Positions 35,321-43,241 of a stretch of DNA of 64,000 nucleotides are shown here, piece after piece (position 1 is the first letter of the stretch; every line of letters starts with the position of its first letter). A program made the translations under genes and the position numbers. Below the pieces are notes generated by a model. That model was not told where the DNA came from. It searched no databases and was given only the letters and a program-made list of their open reading frames with translations. The DNA comes from Flavitalea plasmicola. Its GTDB lineage: Bacteria > Bacteroidota > Bacteroidia > Chitinophagales > Chitinophagaceae. The stretch is from contig NZ_JAUOTO010000008.1 in NCBI RefSeq assembly GCF_030546645.1, positions 1 to 64,000 on the forward strand, read 5' to 3'.

Positions 35321-36700
35321 ATGACAACTTATTTGTTATTACGCGACAACAAGCAAAGCGGCCCTTATTCCTTCGATGAGTTGAAGGAAAAGGGATTAAA
35401 GGCTTATGACCTTGTATGGATTGAAGGCAAGAGCGCAGCCTGGCGCTATCCCAGTGAGATAGAAGAGCTGATCGCCTTCGCACCCATAGTGGAAGAACAA
35501 CCATTTGATCGTTTCTACAAAAAGCCTTCCCAAATATCGAATGTCCGTCCTTCGGGTAACGAGCCTTCGGCTCGTCCGGGGATTATATCGGCTGCCCCTG
35601 CCGGTGAACGGGCTTCTTCCAACCCAATGGTCGCAGCCTCCGTTATGTCCGGCGATACATCCGCGGTTCCCGGCAAACGTATCATCTACGTCACCCTTCC
35701 AGCAGGAAAGTCGATCCCGGCCGCCCGTACCCCCGTCCAGGAACAACCGCCCGCGCGAAAAGAAGTAGCGCAGCCCCCCTTGCATGAAAAATATTTGCCG
35801 GACCATTCCGCCGCCCCGCAGCCTGCCTTATCACAAGATATGCCTGAGGAGAATCCTTCTCATTACCTGGAAGACTGGAAAGCGGGTGTGGAAATAACGC
35901 CCCGTGCCTACAGGCCCCGTCGGTCGTCCCGTCTCGGCCAATCAGTAGTCATGGTACTGACAGTGGTAGCCCTGCTGGCGGCCGGGATCTTCATTGGACT
36001 TTCCATTAACAAAAGCTCATTGGGGTTCATAAAGAACGCCTCGCTGCATGACGGCAAGGACAAGCCGGCGTCAGTCAATACCTCTCCCGTGGATCATTCT
36101 TCCCAGCCTTTGGCCATTAACAGTCTGCCTCCTTCCATTCCGGCCAGGGATGTCGTTCCAGCTAAAGATAGCATTGTCGCAGCAGCTCCTGCAGGAGCCG
36201 CAATAACAAAGGTGCCCGCTCCTAAAGTAAGCAGTCCTGTCAGGGGAAAAGCCGTACCTGCCATACAAAAGTCTCAGGCTGCCGTCACAACAGCCAGGGA
36301 CTCGTCACTGCTGGCCACACCTGCCGTCCACAGGGAGTCCAGCCACCGGGCAGATATATCCGTGGAGAAAGTAGACAAAGATGTCATCCGGAATAATTTG
36401 TCAAATCTTGTCTCCCTCGGCGCCAGTGGCTATACGGTGGGTACATTCGGAGGTATATCCGGTCTGCAGCTCACGGTGAGCAACCGTTCCGTTTACGCAT
36501 TGGACCTTGTCGTGGTCGAAGTGCAGTATATTCAGGCCAATAAAAAAGTATTTAAGACGGAAAACCTGTATTTTCGAGGTATTGCACCAGGATCAGCGCT
36601 GATGCAGGAGGCACCTAAAAGCTCCCGAGGCATAAAAATACAGTACAAGATCACGCTGGTTAATTCAAAAGAGCTGGGTTTGTCCTATTCGGCATTGTAA
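35321..36700 (+). CDS. GYF_2 (DUF4339) domain membrane-anchored protein
   Basis: A 459-residue protein in three parts. Residues 1-55 form a GYF_2/DUF4339 domain (YLLLRDNKQSGPYSFDELKE, VWIEGKSAAWRYP). A long Pro/Ala/Ser-rich linker follows, with one transmembrane helix at about 208-230 (VVMVLTVVALLAAGIFIGL). The C-terminal 100 residues form a compact beta-rich domain (GGISGLQLTVSNRSVYALDL, YFRGIAPGSALMQEAP) like FxLYD/DUF-type sandwich domains. The GYF_2 end would be cytoplasmic and the beta domain periplasmic. GYF_2 domains are thought to bind proline-rich peptides. The function is unknown. Confidence 0.8.
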   Translation: MTTYLLLRDNKQSGPYSFDELKEKGLKAYDLVWIEGKSAAWRYPSEIEELIAFAPIVEEQPFDRFYKKPSQISNVRPSGNEPSARPGIISAAPAGERASSNPMVAASVMSGDTSAVPGKRIIYVTLPAGKSIPAARTPVQEQPPARKEVAQPPLHEKYLPDHSAAPQPALSQDMPEENPSHYLEDWKAGVEITPRAYRPRRSSRLGQSVVMVLTVVALLAAGIFIGLSINKSSLGFIKNASLHDGKDKPASVNTSPVDHSSQPLAINSLPPSIPARDVVPAKDSIVAAAPAGAAITKVPAPKVSSPVRGKAVPAIQKSQAAVTTARDSSLLATPAVHRESSHRADISVEKVDKDVIRNNLSNLVSLGASGYTVGTFGGISGLQLTVSNRSVYALDLVVVEVQYIQANKKVFKTENLYFRGIAPGSALMQEAPKSSRGIKIQYKITLVNSKELGLSYSAL

Positions 36701-36835
36701 CAAATGAGCCCACGCTGAATCTGATAACTATGGGTTAACGCTTACTCTTTCTCATTTGGCATAGTAGTTGAAACCATGTTACATCCCCTGGTCCCCGCCC
36801 CTGTTCAGTAATTGAACTCTTTAAATCGACTTTGT

Positions 36836-37156
36836 ATGAAAAATGCAATGGTGCAACTAGGATTAGTTGTAATAGGCATTGGAAGTATTCACGCTGTTAA
36901 ACTATTACACACCTCGACTATTCACGCACGGATATCTCCCGCCACGGCCGCTGAGAAAGTTTGGGCTATTCACGGTAAGGATTCTTTGAGGATGATGAGC
37001 GATGCCGACGGTCATTATTATTTCATCACACTCCACCCGGGCTATTGGGAACTGAAGGTCGACGCCAAAAAGCCTTACAAAGACATCATAGTCAAATCCG
37101 TCGATGTACCTCCGGGGACAGAAAAGGACATGGGCGAATTCACACTGATACAATAA
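36836..37156 (+). CDS. Small exported protein with carboxypeptidase-regulatory-like fold
   Basis: A 106-residue protein. An N-terminal hydrophobic stretch (about 5-20) could be a signal anchor. The remainder looks like a single transthyretin-like / carboxypeptidase-regulatory domain: DADGHYYFITLHPGYWELKVDAK has the typical D-x-x-G-x-Y/F pattern, ending GEFTLIQ. Such domains usually sit in larger surface proteins; standing alone is less common. No function is assignable. It lies 135 bp after the GYF_2 gene and 42 bp before the saccharopine dehydrogenase gene. Confidence 0.7.
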   Translation: MKNAMVQLGLVVIGIGSIHAVKLLHTSTIHARISPATAAEKVWAIHGKDSLRMMSDADGHYYFITLHPGYWELKVDAKKPYKDIIVKSVDVPPGTEKDMGEFTLIQ

Positions 37157-37183
37157 TATTTTCAATTACTGTAGGGACGCCAT

Positions 37184-37191
37184 TATCTTTA
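37184..37191 (+). promoter_or_regulatory. -7-like box directly upstream of saccharopine dehydrogenase gene
   Basis: TATCTTTA, one mismatch from TAnnTTTG, ends 7 bp before ATG 37199. If used, the mRNA would have almost no leader. Confidence 0.35.
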
Positions 37192-37198
37192 CGTCCTT

Positions 37199-38470
37199 AT
37201 GCAAAAGATCCTTCTTTTTGGTGCCGGCAAATCAGCTACCTGTCTGATACAATTCCTGGAAGCCACCGTCACTAGCCGCGAATGGCAGCTGGTGGTCGCC
37301 GAAAGCAACCTGCAACTGGCAAACTCCAAACTGGGCAATTCGCACTGCGCTAAAGCCGTACAGGTCAGCGTGGAGGACCAACAACAACGCGATGATCTGA
37401 TCCGGGAAGCCAGTATCGTCATTTCCCTCCTGCCGCCAGCCCTGCATTTTCTCGTTGCAGCATCCTGCATACAATGGAAAAAACACTTATTGACAGCCTC
37501 CTATCTCGACGATAAGATAAAAGCCCTGGAGCCGGCCATCAGGGACAATGGACTTTTGTTTCTCTGTGAAATGGGCCTGGATCCAGGCATCGATCATATG
37601 AGCGCCATGCAGCTGATCCATGGTATTCAGCATACAGGAGGCAGGATACATTATTTCCGATCTCACACGGGAGGCCTGGTATCACCTGTCAGCGACAACA
37701 ATCCATGGCATTATAAGATTAGCTGGAATCCCCGCAACGTCGTACTGGCGGGGGCAGCCGGAGCAAAATACCTGGAGAACGGGCAGGTGGTCTCCCGCAC
37801 CTATAAGGAATTATTCCGGCAGATCAATGCCGTCAAAGTAAAAGAGCTGGCTTCGTTGGCATGGTATCCCAACCGGGACTCTCTCTCCTATATTCCCGTT
37901 TATGGATTGGAGGGGATAAGTACTTTTATCCGCACCACCCTCCGTTATCCTGACTTTATCAAAGCCTGGGATCCTGTCATACAGGCAGGCCTTACGGATG
38001 ATAGCAATCCCATTACGCAAACCACCGTCGCACAATGGTCAGCAGCTATAGAGCCTCTCATCAATGAAACCAATCGCCCGCAGCTGGAATACCTGGGACT
38101 TTTCGATAATACCCCCATTCCCGTGTCGGCCCGCACTTCGGCCGATGTCCTGCAATACCTCCTGGAAACCCGCCTCGCCATGGCCCCCGGCGATAAAGAC
38201 ATGATCGTTATGCTGCATGAGCTGGCTTATACCGACGCAGAGGGACGTCCGGCCGCTACTTCCAGCAGCCTGGTCGTCCATGGCGAAGATCATCTGCGGA
38301 CCGCGATGGCAAAGACCGTGGGGTTGCCATTGGGCATCGCGGCCGTGTTAATACTGGATGGAAAGATAAAGCTGAGAGGGCTTCACATACCCATTCTCCC
38401 GGAGATCTATACGCCAGTTATGGAAGATCTCGCCCGCCAAGGCATCCATTTTAAAGATGAACATTCCTAG
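37199..38470 (+). CDS. Saccharopine dehydrogenase family protein
   Basis: A 423-residue NAD(P)-dependent enzyme. The N-terminal Rossmann motif is ILLFGAGKSATCLIQFL, followed by the dinucleotide and substrate region (CEMGLDPGIDHMSAMQLI) and a saccharopine dehydrogenase C-terminal domain ending in PEIYTPVMEDL. The length and C-domain match the glutamate-forming (lysine-6-reductase side) saccharopine dehydrogenases used in lysine degradation. Spermidine or carboxynorspermidine dehydrogenases of the same superfamily are an alternative, though less like this one. No lysine-ketoglutarate partner gene lies beside it. The stop overlaps the convergent gene by 4 bp. Confidence 0.87.
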   Translation: MQKILLFGAGKSATCLIQFLEATVTSREWQLVVAESNLQLANSKLGNSHCAKAVQVSVEDQQQRDDLIREASIVISLLPPALHFLVAASCIQWKKHLLTASYLDDKIKALEPAIRDNGLLFLCEMGLDPGIDHMSAMQLIHGIQHTGGRIHYFRSHTGGLVSPVSDNNPWHYKISWNPRNVVLAGAAGAKYLENGQVVSRTYKELFRQINAVKVKELASLAWYPNRDSLSYIPVYGLEGISTFIRTTLRYPDFIKAWDPVIQAGLTDDSNPITQTTVAQWSAAIEPLINETNRPQLEYLGLFDNTPIPVSARTSADVLQYLLETRLAMAPGDKDMIVMLHELAYTDAEGRPAATSSSLVVHGEDHLRTAMAKTVGLPLGIAAVLILDGKIKLRGLHIPILPEIYTPVMEDLARQGIHFKDEHS

Positions 38471-39795
38471 TTCACCTCTATGTTCAACGTGTTGAGGATA
38501 TGATAATCGATATCCCTGAAATACACCGTGTACTTTCCTTTTTGCAGGTACAGCAGATATAATTTCTTCCCGCCCGCAATATAGGTCTGGTCCGCAGGCA
38601 CCAGCTGCCAGGGTTTGTTCTCGTTCTGTAGCACCTCATCATGGTAATAAGCCTGTACAAGAAATACAGCTGGTGAGCTGGGTTTTACGGTGACAGGCTG
38701 CCGCAGCCCCCCTAGGTTAAGCCAGGCAGGCCTGCCGTCCTGGTAAGTCGTGGGAGGATGAATGACGGACAGATCGTACAAGTCGCCATGTATGACATTG
38801 ACTGGACTATTGTTCACCAGCGCTATGGAAGGCGTCTTCAGGGGATATTTTTGCAGATAAGCCTGGTATAACACCCGGCCATAACCGAAATTACTTTCTT
38901 CCGTCATATCCGTCTGGTCGATGGTAAGCGGATCGATACCCGACATTCTTGAAAAGGCCAATGCCATGGGCACAAAGCCATCTTCCCCCGCCTTCTCGCT
39001 GATATGCGTATACCCGGCCACCACCAGCATCTTTGATGACGTGTCCTCCTGTAAGGCCCGGTAGATATTCCTGGCCCCGATAGAGTCCCGGGTAGCAGGC
39101 AAATGTCCCATTGCCGTATCAACATAGGGCACAAGGCGGTAACCCATCGCCAGGGCTGCCCGCACCAGCTCTCCCATCACAGGTTCTGCCGTATAATAAC
39201 CCGTGGACAATCGCAGCCGGGACAGCTCCCGGCTGGAAGAATTATTCAGCATTTCCATTGCCAGCGTATGATACCCCTCCTTGTAAAGATCCGCCAGCAA
39301 GGACAGCACAAAGGCGCTATGCTGCGGTTTATCATGGGCCTCATTGATCATCACTACCCGCCTGTTCCGGGCGGCAAAATGGATGTATTTCCAGGCATCT
39401 ACATGCTCCACGTCACGTATTCCCTCCACCATACGGAATACCTTATGACGGGTGGCATCGTCAACGCTGTCATAGCTTTTTTCCAGATATTGCATCGCCG
39501 TCTGATAATCACCTGCAAATGCAAAGTACTCGCTGAGCTCGCTGTAATACCCTTTATCCGTGTAGATCTTCCTGAACTTGTCTTCATCCTTGAATGCATG
39601 GTAGAAAGGGAATAAGTAATGCAGGTTTCCCTTGGGCATCAGCGTCAGAACATTCAGTCGCGGACTATACCCCGTCGGTATTTCCCGTTTGCTATGCGCC
39701 TGCAGCTGCTCGACAGGCACCAATGCCTGGGCATAAGCACCATATGCCACGAAAATAAAGGCCACAGGCAGTAAGATCTTTCTAACAAACGTCAT
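38467..39795 (-). CDS. Exported protein with ChaN/erythromycin-esterase-like domain
   Basis: A 442-residue protein with a signal peptide (about 1-22, ending YGAYAQ). Residues about 85-115 look like a short TPR pair (FAFAGDYQTAMQYLEKSYD). The centre reads VVMINEAHDKPQHSAFVLSLL, then GYHTLAMEMLNN and MLVVAGYTHISEK; the E-x-H and final H pattern resembles the ChaN / EreA / TIKI group of metal-dependent hydrolases and haem-binding proteins. The C-terminal 90 residues are a beta-rich domain without a family I recognise. Subfamily and activity are uncertain. It stands alone between convergent and co-oriented neighbours. Confidence 0.7.
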   Translation of the reverse strand: MTFVRKILLPVAFIFVAYGAYAQALVPVEQLQAHSKREIPTGYSPRLNVLTLMPKGNLHYLFPFYHAFKDEDKFRKIYTDKGYYSELSEYFAFAGDYQTAMQYLEKSYDSVDDATRHKVFRMVEGIRDVEHVDAWKYIHFAARNRRVVMINEAHDKPQHSAFVLSLLADLYKEGYHTLAMEMLNNSSSRELSRLRLSTGYYTAEPVMGELVRAALAMGYRLVPYVDTAMGHLPATRDSIGARNIYRALQEDTSSKMLVVAGYTHISEKAGEDGFVPMALAFSRMSGIDPLTIDQTDMTEESNFGYGRVLYQAYLQKYPLKTPSIALVNNSPVNVIHGDLYDLSVIHPPTTYQDGRPAWLNLGGLRQPVTVKPSSPAVFLVQAYYHDEVLQNENKPWQLVPADQTYIAGGKKLYLLYLQKGKYTVYFRDIDYHILNTLNIEVN

Positions 39796-39822
39796 TTGGC
39801 CTGCAATATCGCCAACTCTTTG

Positions 39823-40533
39823 TTAGAAAAAGCCTAAATCACCCAGCTTCCCCCGTAGTTCCTGTACCCCCTGGGAAGCGGGCCGCTCGATAGCCTCCAG
39901 ATTGGGAATGGAAGAAGTGTAAGGGATCTTCTTATCCACGATGAATTTTGGGACCATACTGCGCGCAAAATCCACCAGCCCGGCTGCAGGATAGACTGCT
40001 AACGATGTACCCACGATGACAAAGACATCGGCCGATCGCACCAGGGGAATGGCCTCCTGGATCATGGGCACAGGCTCCTCGAACCACACGATATGCGGTC
40101 GCAATTGCGCTCCATCATCCGCCATCTGCCCCAGACGCATATCCTCCCTTATATCATAGATCAGGGACTCATCCATTTCGCTGCGCATCTTGAATATCTC
40201 CCCGTGAAGGTGAAGCACCCGCGTGCTCCCCGCCCTTTCATGCAGGTCATCGATATTCTGCGTAATAATATGTACGTCGAAATCCTTTTCCAATTCGGCC
40301 AGACCCACATGCGCGGCATTCGGCTCCGCCTTGCACACATCCCTCCTGCGCATATTGTAAAAATCCAACACCAGCTGCGGATTGGCGGCCCACGCTCCCG
40401 GCGTGGCCACTTTCGTCACTTCATATCCCTCCCAAAGCCCGTCGCTGTCCCGGAAAGTCCGCAGGCCGCTCTCCGCGCTGATACCCGCGCCGGTGAGGAC
40501 CACCAGCTTCTTCTTTTTAGTTGCAGTTGCCAT
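39823..40533 (-). CDS. NAD-dependent protein deacylase (sirtuin), zinc cysteines absent
   Basis: A 236-residue SIR2-family enzyme that removes acyl groups from lysines using NAD+. The NAD-binding GAGISAESGLRTFRD, the TQNIDDLHERAG motif and catalytic His in LHLHGE are all present. YNMR (in LDFYNMRRR) matches the Tyr-x-x-Arg signature of SIRT5/CobB-type desuccinylases. The four zinc-binding cysteines normally found after the catalytic His are missing: the segment KMRSEMDESLIYDI has none. It is a single gene with 27 bp to the exported protein downstream. Confidence 0.9.
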   Translation of the reverse strand: MATATKKKKLVVLTGAGISAESGLRTFRDSDGLWEGYEVTKVATPGAWAANPQLVLDFYNMRRRDVCKAEPNAAHVGLAELEKDFDVHIITQNIDDLHERAGSTRVLHLHGEIFKMRSEMDESLIYDIREDMRLGQMADDGAQLRPHIVWFEEPVPMIQEAIPLVRSADVFVIVGTSLAVYPAAGLVDFARSMVPKFIVDKKIPYTSSIPNLEAIERPASQGVQELRGKLGDLGFF

Positions 40534-40593
40534 GGCCGTAAATTACACAATACCCGGCATTCTTCTTTTCGGGATCATCATTCATTAACCACT

Positions 40594-41559
40594 TTAATTG
40601 CCGCCTTCGTTCCCCGCCACAGCCCCCCTCCCGGTCAACGGCCGCCTTCTCTTCCACCACATAAAACCCAATGCTCCCATCAGCAACAATGGCCATAGAC
40701 CAACCAATCCCACTATCAACGAGGAGACCCAAAACCAACCGGCTTTAAAAGAATCGCTCAGCTTCCGGAGAAGCGAAGGTTCCACCTCATGCTGAACAGA
40801 TGCATCCAGCATCTGATAGAAATTCAGCTGGATAGTGCTATAAGCCGCAGCATGCCCAAGGTACGCGATCCTGCCTGCCGCGCCCTCGATCTCCGCTTGT
40901 ATATTATCGATCTCATGCTGCGTCTGTACGATGTCTTCCCTTGAATGAGACTGCTTCAACATCTCTACATATCGATCCCTCACCTGCCTGCGCGTCTCCA
41001 GTCGTGACCGGGTATCCACTATCTGCATCGTCACGTCCTCCGTGGTGATCTTCTTACTCACCAGCTTATCACTGTCCGAGGCCAGCTGCATGACAGTCTC
41101 GTCAAAACGATCGACCGGAACCTTTATCGTAATATTATTCTCTATCTTATAAGCCGACTCGTTCTGCTCTTCCTGCGCGATATAACCTCCGGCTGCCTTC
41201 ACCTGCTCATGCAGCCGTGCCGTGTACGCCTTGAAGTTCTTTACCTCTACATTGAGATTGCCATTCCTTACGATCTTCTTGTCCCAATCCGGATTTGGCG
41301 TAAGCGGCGAATGCCCATTCCCGGCAGCCTTCTCTTTTTTCGGGTCACCAGGTTGAGGCCCCGGTTGTTCGTCCATACCTGCGACCGCGGTCGACGAGTC
41401 CATGGCCGACGTATTTTCAAGCCTGGACGCCTGGCTGACCACCTTTCTTTCCATCACATCCGATTTTTCAGCATTAGGGTGTTGAGCCGCGTTATTACAG
41501 GCAATAGCCAGTACCACCGGCAGCAGCGCCGCCGGCAAGATGAATTTCTTCGCCATCAT
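40594..41559 (-). CDS. DUF4349 domain lipoprotein
   Basis: A 321-residue membrane-attached protein. The N-terminus has a lipobox (VVLAIAC). The DUF4349 core (about 95-270) is alpha-helical with a coiled-coil region (VDTRSRLETRRQVRDRYVEM, SREDIVQTQHEIDNIQAEIE), starting KIVRNGNLNVEVKNFKAY. One transmembrane helix lies near the C-terminus (about 280-305, SSLIVGLVGLWPLLLMGALG), followed by basic residues. The family is common in bacterial envelopes; its function is unknown. The first two codons are both ATG. Confidence 0.88.
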   Translation of the reverse strand: MMAKKFILPAALLPVVLAIACNNAAQHPNAEKSDVMERKVVSQASRLENTSAMDSSTAVAGMDEQPGPQPGDPKKEKAAGNGHSPLTPNPDWDKKIVRNGNLNVEVKNFKAYTARLHEQVKAAGGYIAQEEQNESAYKIENNITIKVPVDRFDETVMQLASDSDKLVSKKITTEDVTMQIVDTRSRLETRRQVRDRYVEMLKQSHSREDIVQTQHEIDNIQAEIEGAAGRIAYLGHAAAYSTIQLNFYQMLDASVQHEVEPSLLRKLSDSFKAGWFWVSSLIVGLVGLWPLLLMGALGFMWWKRRRPLTGRGAVAGNEGGN

Positions 41560-41708
41560 AAAATTTGTTTTGAGTGTGCTGAGTTACAGATAAAAATGCA
41601 GGGAAAACGCTTATTACCTAAACGAAAAGTGGCCGGCCACAGACATTGATACCCGTAGCCGGTAAAAAGTAACCGCAAAGAATTGTTAATGGAATAATAA
41701 AAGGCCGT

Positions 41709-42116
41709 CTATTCCCCTGCCAACTCCAGGATGACCTTCCACTCAGCCTCCTTGACCGTCTGCACAGACAGCCGTCCCAACCGCACCAGGTCCATGGTGG
41801 CCAGTCGCTTGTCTGCTTTCACCTGCGCCAGGCTCACCGGATGTTTGAGCTTCCGCTCAGGCTTGATATCCACGGCCAGCCACGCTACCTCTTCCGTTGT
41901 TGGGTCCTGATATGATTCTTTCGCGACCTTGGCAATGCCCACGATCTCCGTCGCGCCGGTGCTATGATAATATAATACTTCATCTCCCTTCTTCATCCCC
42001 CGTAAATTATTACGTGCCGCATAGTTGCGCACGCCATCCCAGCGCGTTTGTTTATCCTTTACCAATTGATCCCAGCTATATACTTCCGGCTCTGATTTCA
42101 CCAGCCAATATGCCAT
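41709..42116 (-). CDS. EVE domain protein
   Basis: A 135-residue single-domain protein. YWLVKSEPEVYSWDQLV opens the EVE fold, followed by WDGVRNYAARNNLRGMKKGD and EVLYYHS. EVE domains are related to PUA and YTH folds and are thought to bind modified bases in nucleic acid; the aromatic cage residues W and Y are in place. I choose ATG 42116 because it restores the family N-terminus; an upstream in-frame start adds 21 unrelated residues. No restriction or defence genes are adjacent, so a housekeeping or unknown role is as likely as defence. Confidence 0.93.
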   Translation of the reverse strand: MAYWLVKSEPEVYSWDQLVKDKQTRWDGVRNYAARNNLRGMKKGDEVLYYHSTGATEIVGIAKVAKESYQDPTTEEVAWLAVDIKPERKLKHPVSLAQVKADKRLATMDLVRLGRLSVQTVKEAEWKVILELAGE

Positions 42117-42332
42117 ATCATTAATTTTTTTCGAATGTACAACAAAAAAAAGGGCACCTATAAATCCATACCCTGACATTTCACCGTATGTATTTGATTC
42201 AAAGGATCTTGTTGAAATTCCTGCCGGCGCAGGTACAGGGGCGTCATCCTCGTCATCAACAACGTTTAATGCCTAAATAAGACATAAGAAATTGGTTATC
42301 AACACCTATCCGCAAGCAGGGGTTTTTACCGA

Positions 42333-42363
42333 AGCAACTTTTGAAAAAAAGTTGCTTTTTTTA
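42333..42363 (+). terminator. Plus-strand intrinsic terminator in gap (first)
   Basis: AAGCAACTTTT (42333-42343) pairs with AAAAGTTGCTT (42348-42358) across a GAAA loop, and six T in total follow the stem tip. The T-tract is on the plus strand only, yet no plus-strand gene lies upstream before the minus-strand EVE gene. Confidence 0.75.
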
Positions 42364-42450
42364 AATCTAAAAGTCACCGTCCTACGTATGTTTATCCGAG
42401 GCCTGGTTTTAACCCTATTTAACGCTTGCGACAGGTTGTTTTAAGGGTCA

Positions 42451-42495
42451 AGACCATCCGGTTACAATTGTAACTTGGGTGGTCTTATTTTTTTA
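42451..42495 (+). terminator. Plus-strand intrinsic terminator in gap (second)
   Basis: AAGACCA (42451-42457) pairs with TGGTCTT (42481-42487); inside, GTTACAA/TTGTAAC (42462-42475) continues the stem with only two G-T pairs and one bulge. Seven T follow at 42489-42495. No U-tract would follow on the minus strand. Confidence 0.75.
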
Positions 42496-42524
42496 GGTCA
42501 AGTATGCCCCTCCTATAAAATTAA

Positions 42525-43241
42525 TCAGCGATTTACCAACACATCAGCTATATGCATGGTCTTGATGGGGTACCCCTTATGCTTAATATACCCCTCCAGA
42601 TGCATCAGGCAGGAAAGATCCGTAGAAATAATATAATCAGCCCCCGTCTGCAGGGCATTGTTTACCTTCTGGTCCGCCATGGCTACGGAAATAGATTCAA
42701 ACTTGACTGCAAAGCTGCCCCCAAATCCACAGCAGGTCTCCACATCGTTCATCTCCAGGAGCTCCAGCCCCTTCACCCGGGACAGTAGCCGTCTGGGCTC
42801 CTCCTTTATGCGGCATTCCCTAAGGGCTGCACAGGAATCATGATAAGTAGCCTTCCCGTGTAAGGAAGCCCCAACATCCTCCACGCCCAGCACATTTACC
42901 AGGAAATCGGAGAATTCGAATATCCGCTTTCCCAGGTCTTTCACCGTATTGTGAAGAGAAGAATTATTAAATAACGTAGAATAATAATTGCGTACAAATC
43001 CAACGCAGGAAGCGCTGGGCGCCACCACGTAATCATGTCCGGAAAAATCCTTCAGGAACTTGGTGCAGACCTCCCTGGCCTCATCCCGGAACCCGGCATT
43101 AAAGGCCGGCTGGCCACAACAGGTTTGATTGGCGTTGTACGTTACTTCGGCGCCTGCACGCTCGAGCACGCTCACCATATTGAAGGCCGTCTGCGGATAC
43201 AGCTGATCTACAAAACATGGTATGAATAACTGGACTGTCAG
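42525..43241 (-). CDS. LutA/GlpC-type cysteine-rich (Fe-S) binding protein, CTG start
   Basis: A protein of about 238 residues with two CCG domains (DUF224 / cysteine-rich domain) as in LutA, GlpC and heterodisulfide reductase subunits. Visible motifs are NQTCCGQPAFNAGF (first CCG), APSASCVGF, TYHDSCAAL and DVETCCGFGGSFAV (second CCG). The family N-terminus, FIPCFVDQLYP, lies upstream of the first ATG (43178). In frame, only CTG at 43241 can start it: CTGA overlaps the ribH TGA. Initiating at 43178 would delete the first conserved cysteine. LutA works with LutB/LutC in lactate use, but those are not adjacent; the operon partners are ribH, TPR and pdhA. Confidence 0.88.
   Translation of the reverse strand: MTVQLFIPCFVDQLYPQTAFNMVSVLERAGAEVTYNANQTCCGQPAFNAGFRDEAREVCTKFLKDFSGHDYVVAPSASCVGFVRNYYSTLFNNSSLHNTVKDLGKRIFEFSDFLVNVLGVEDVGASLHGKATYHDSCAALRECRIKEEPRRLLSRVKGLELLEMNDVETCCGFGGSFAVKFESISVAMADQKVNNALQTGADYIISTDLSCLMHLEGYIKHKGYPIKTMHIADVLVNR

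Larger units (their letters stand above)
42170..42495 (+). ncRNA. Candidate small RNA region (one or two transcripts)
   Basis: The 408-bp gap 42117-42524 has no open reading frame I can support. It carries two strong plus-strand terminators, at 42333-42363 and 42451-42495, between two minus-strand genes. This implies one or two short plus-strand RNAs of roughly 100-180 nt. I could not match it to tmRNA, SRP RNA or RNase P by eye, and no exact TAnnTTTG box precedes either unit (TATGTTTA at 42388-42395 is one mismatch away). Existence and boundaries are inferred only. Confidence 0.35.

Noticed and set aside
41709-42116. EVE-domain protein as part of a defence island
   Set aside because: No nuclease, methyltransferase or other defence gene lies nearby; neighbours are housekeeping.
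42170-42495. tmRNA, SRP RNA or RNase P RNA in the 408-bp gap
   Set aside because: None of their conserved core sequences was found by eye; only the terminators support a transcript.
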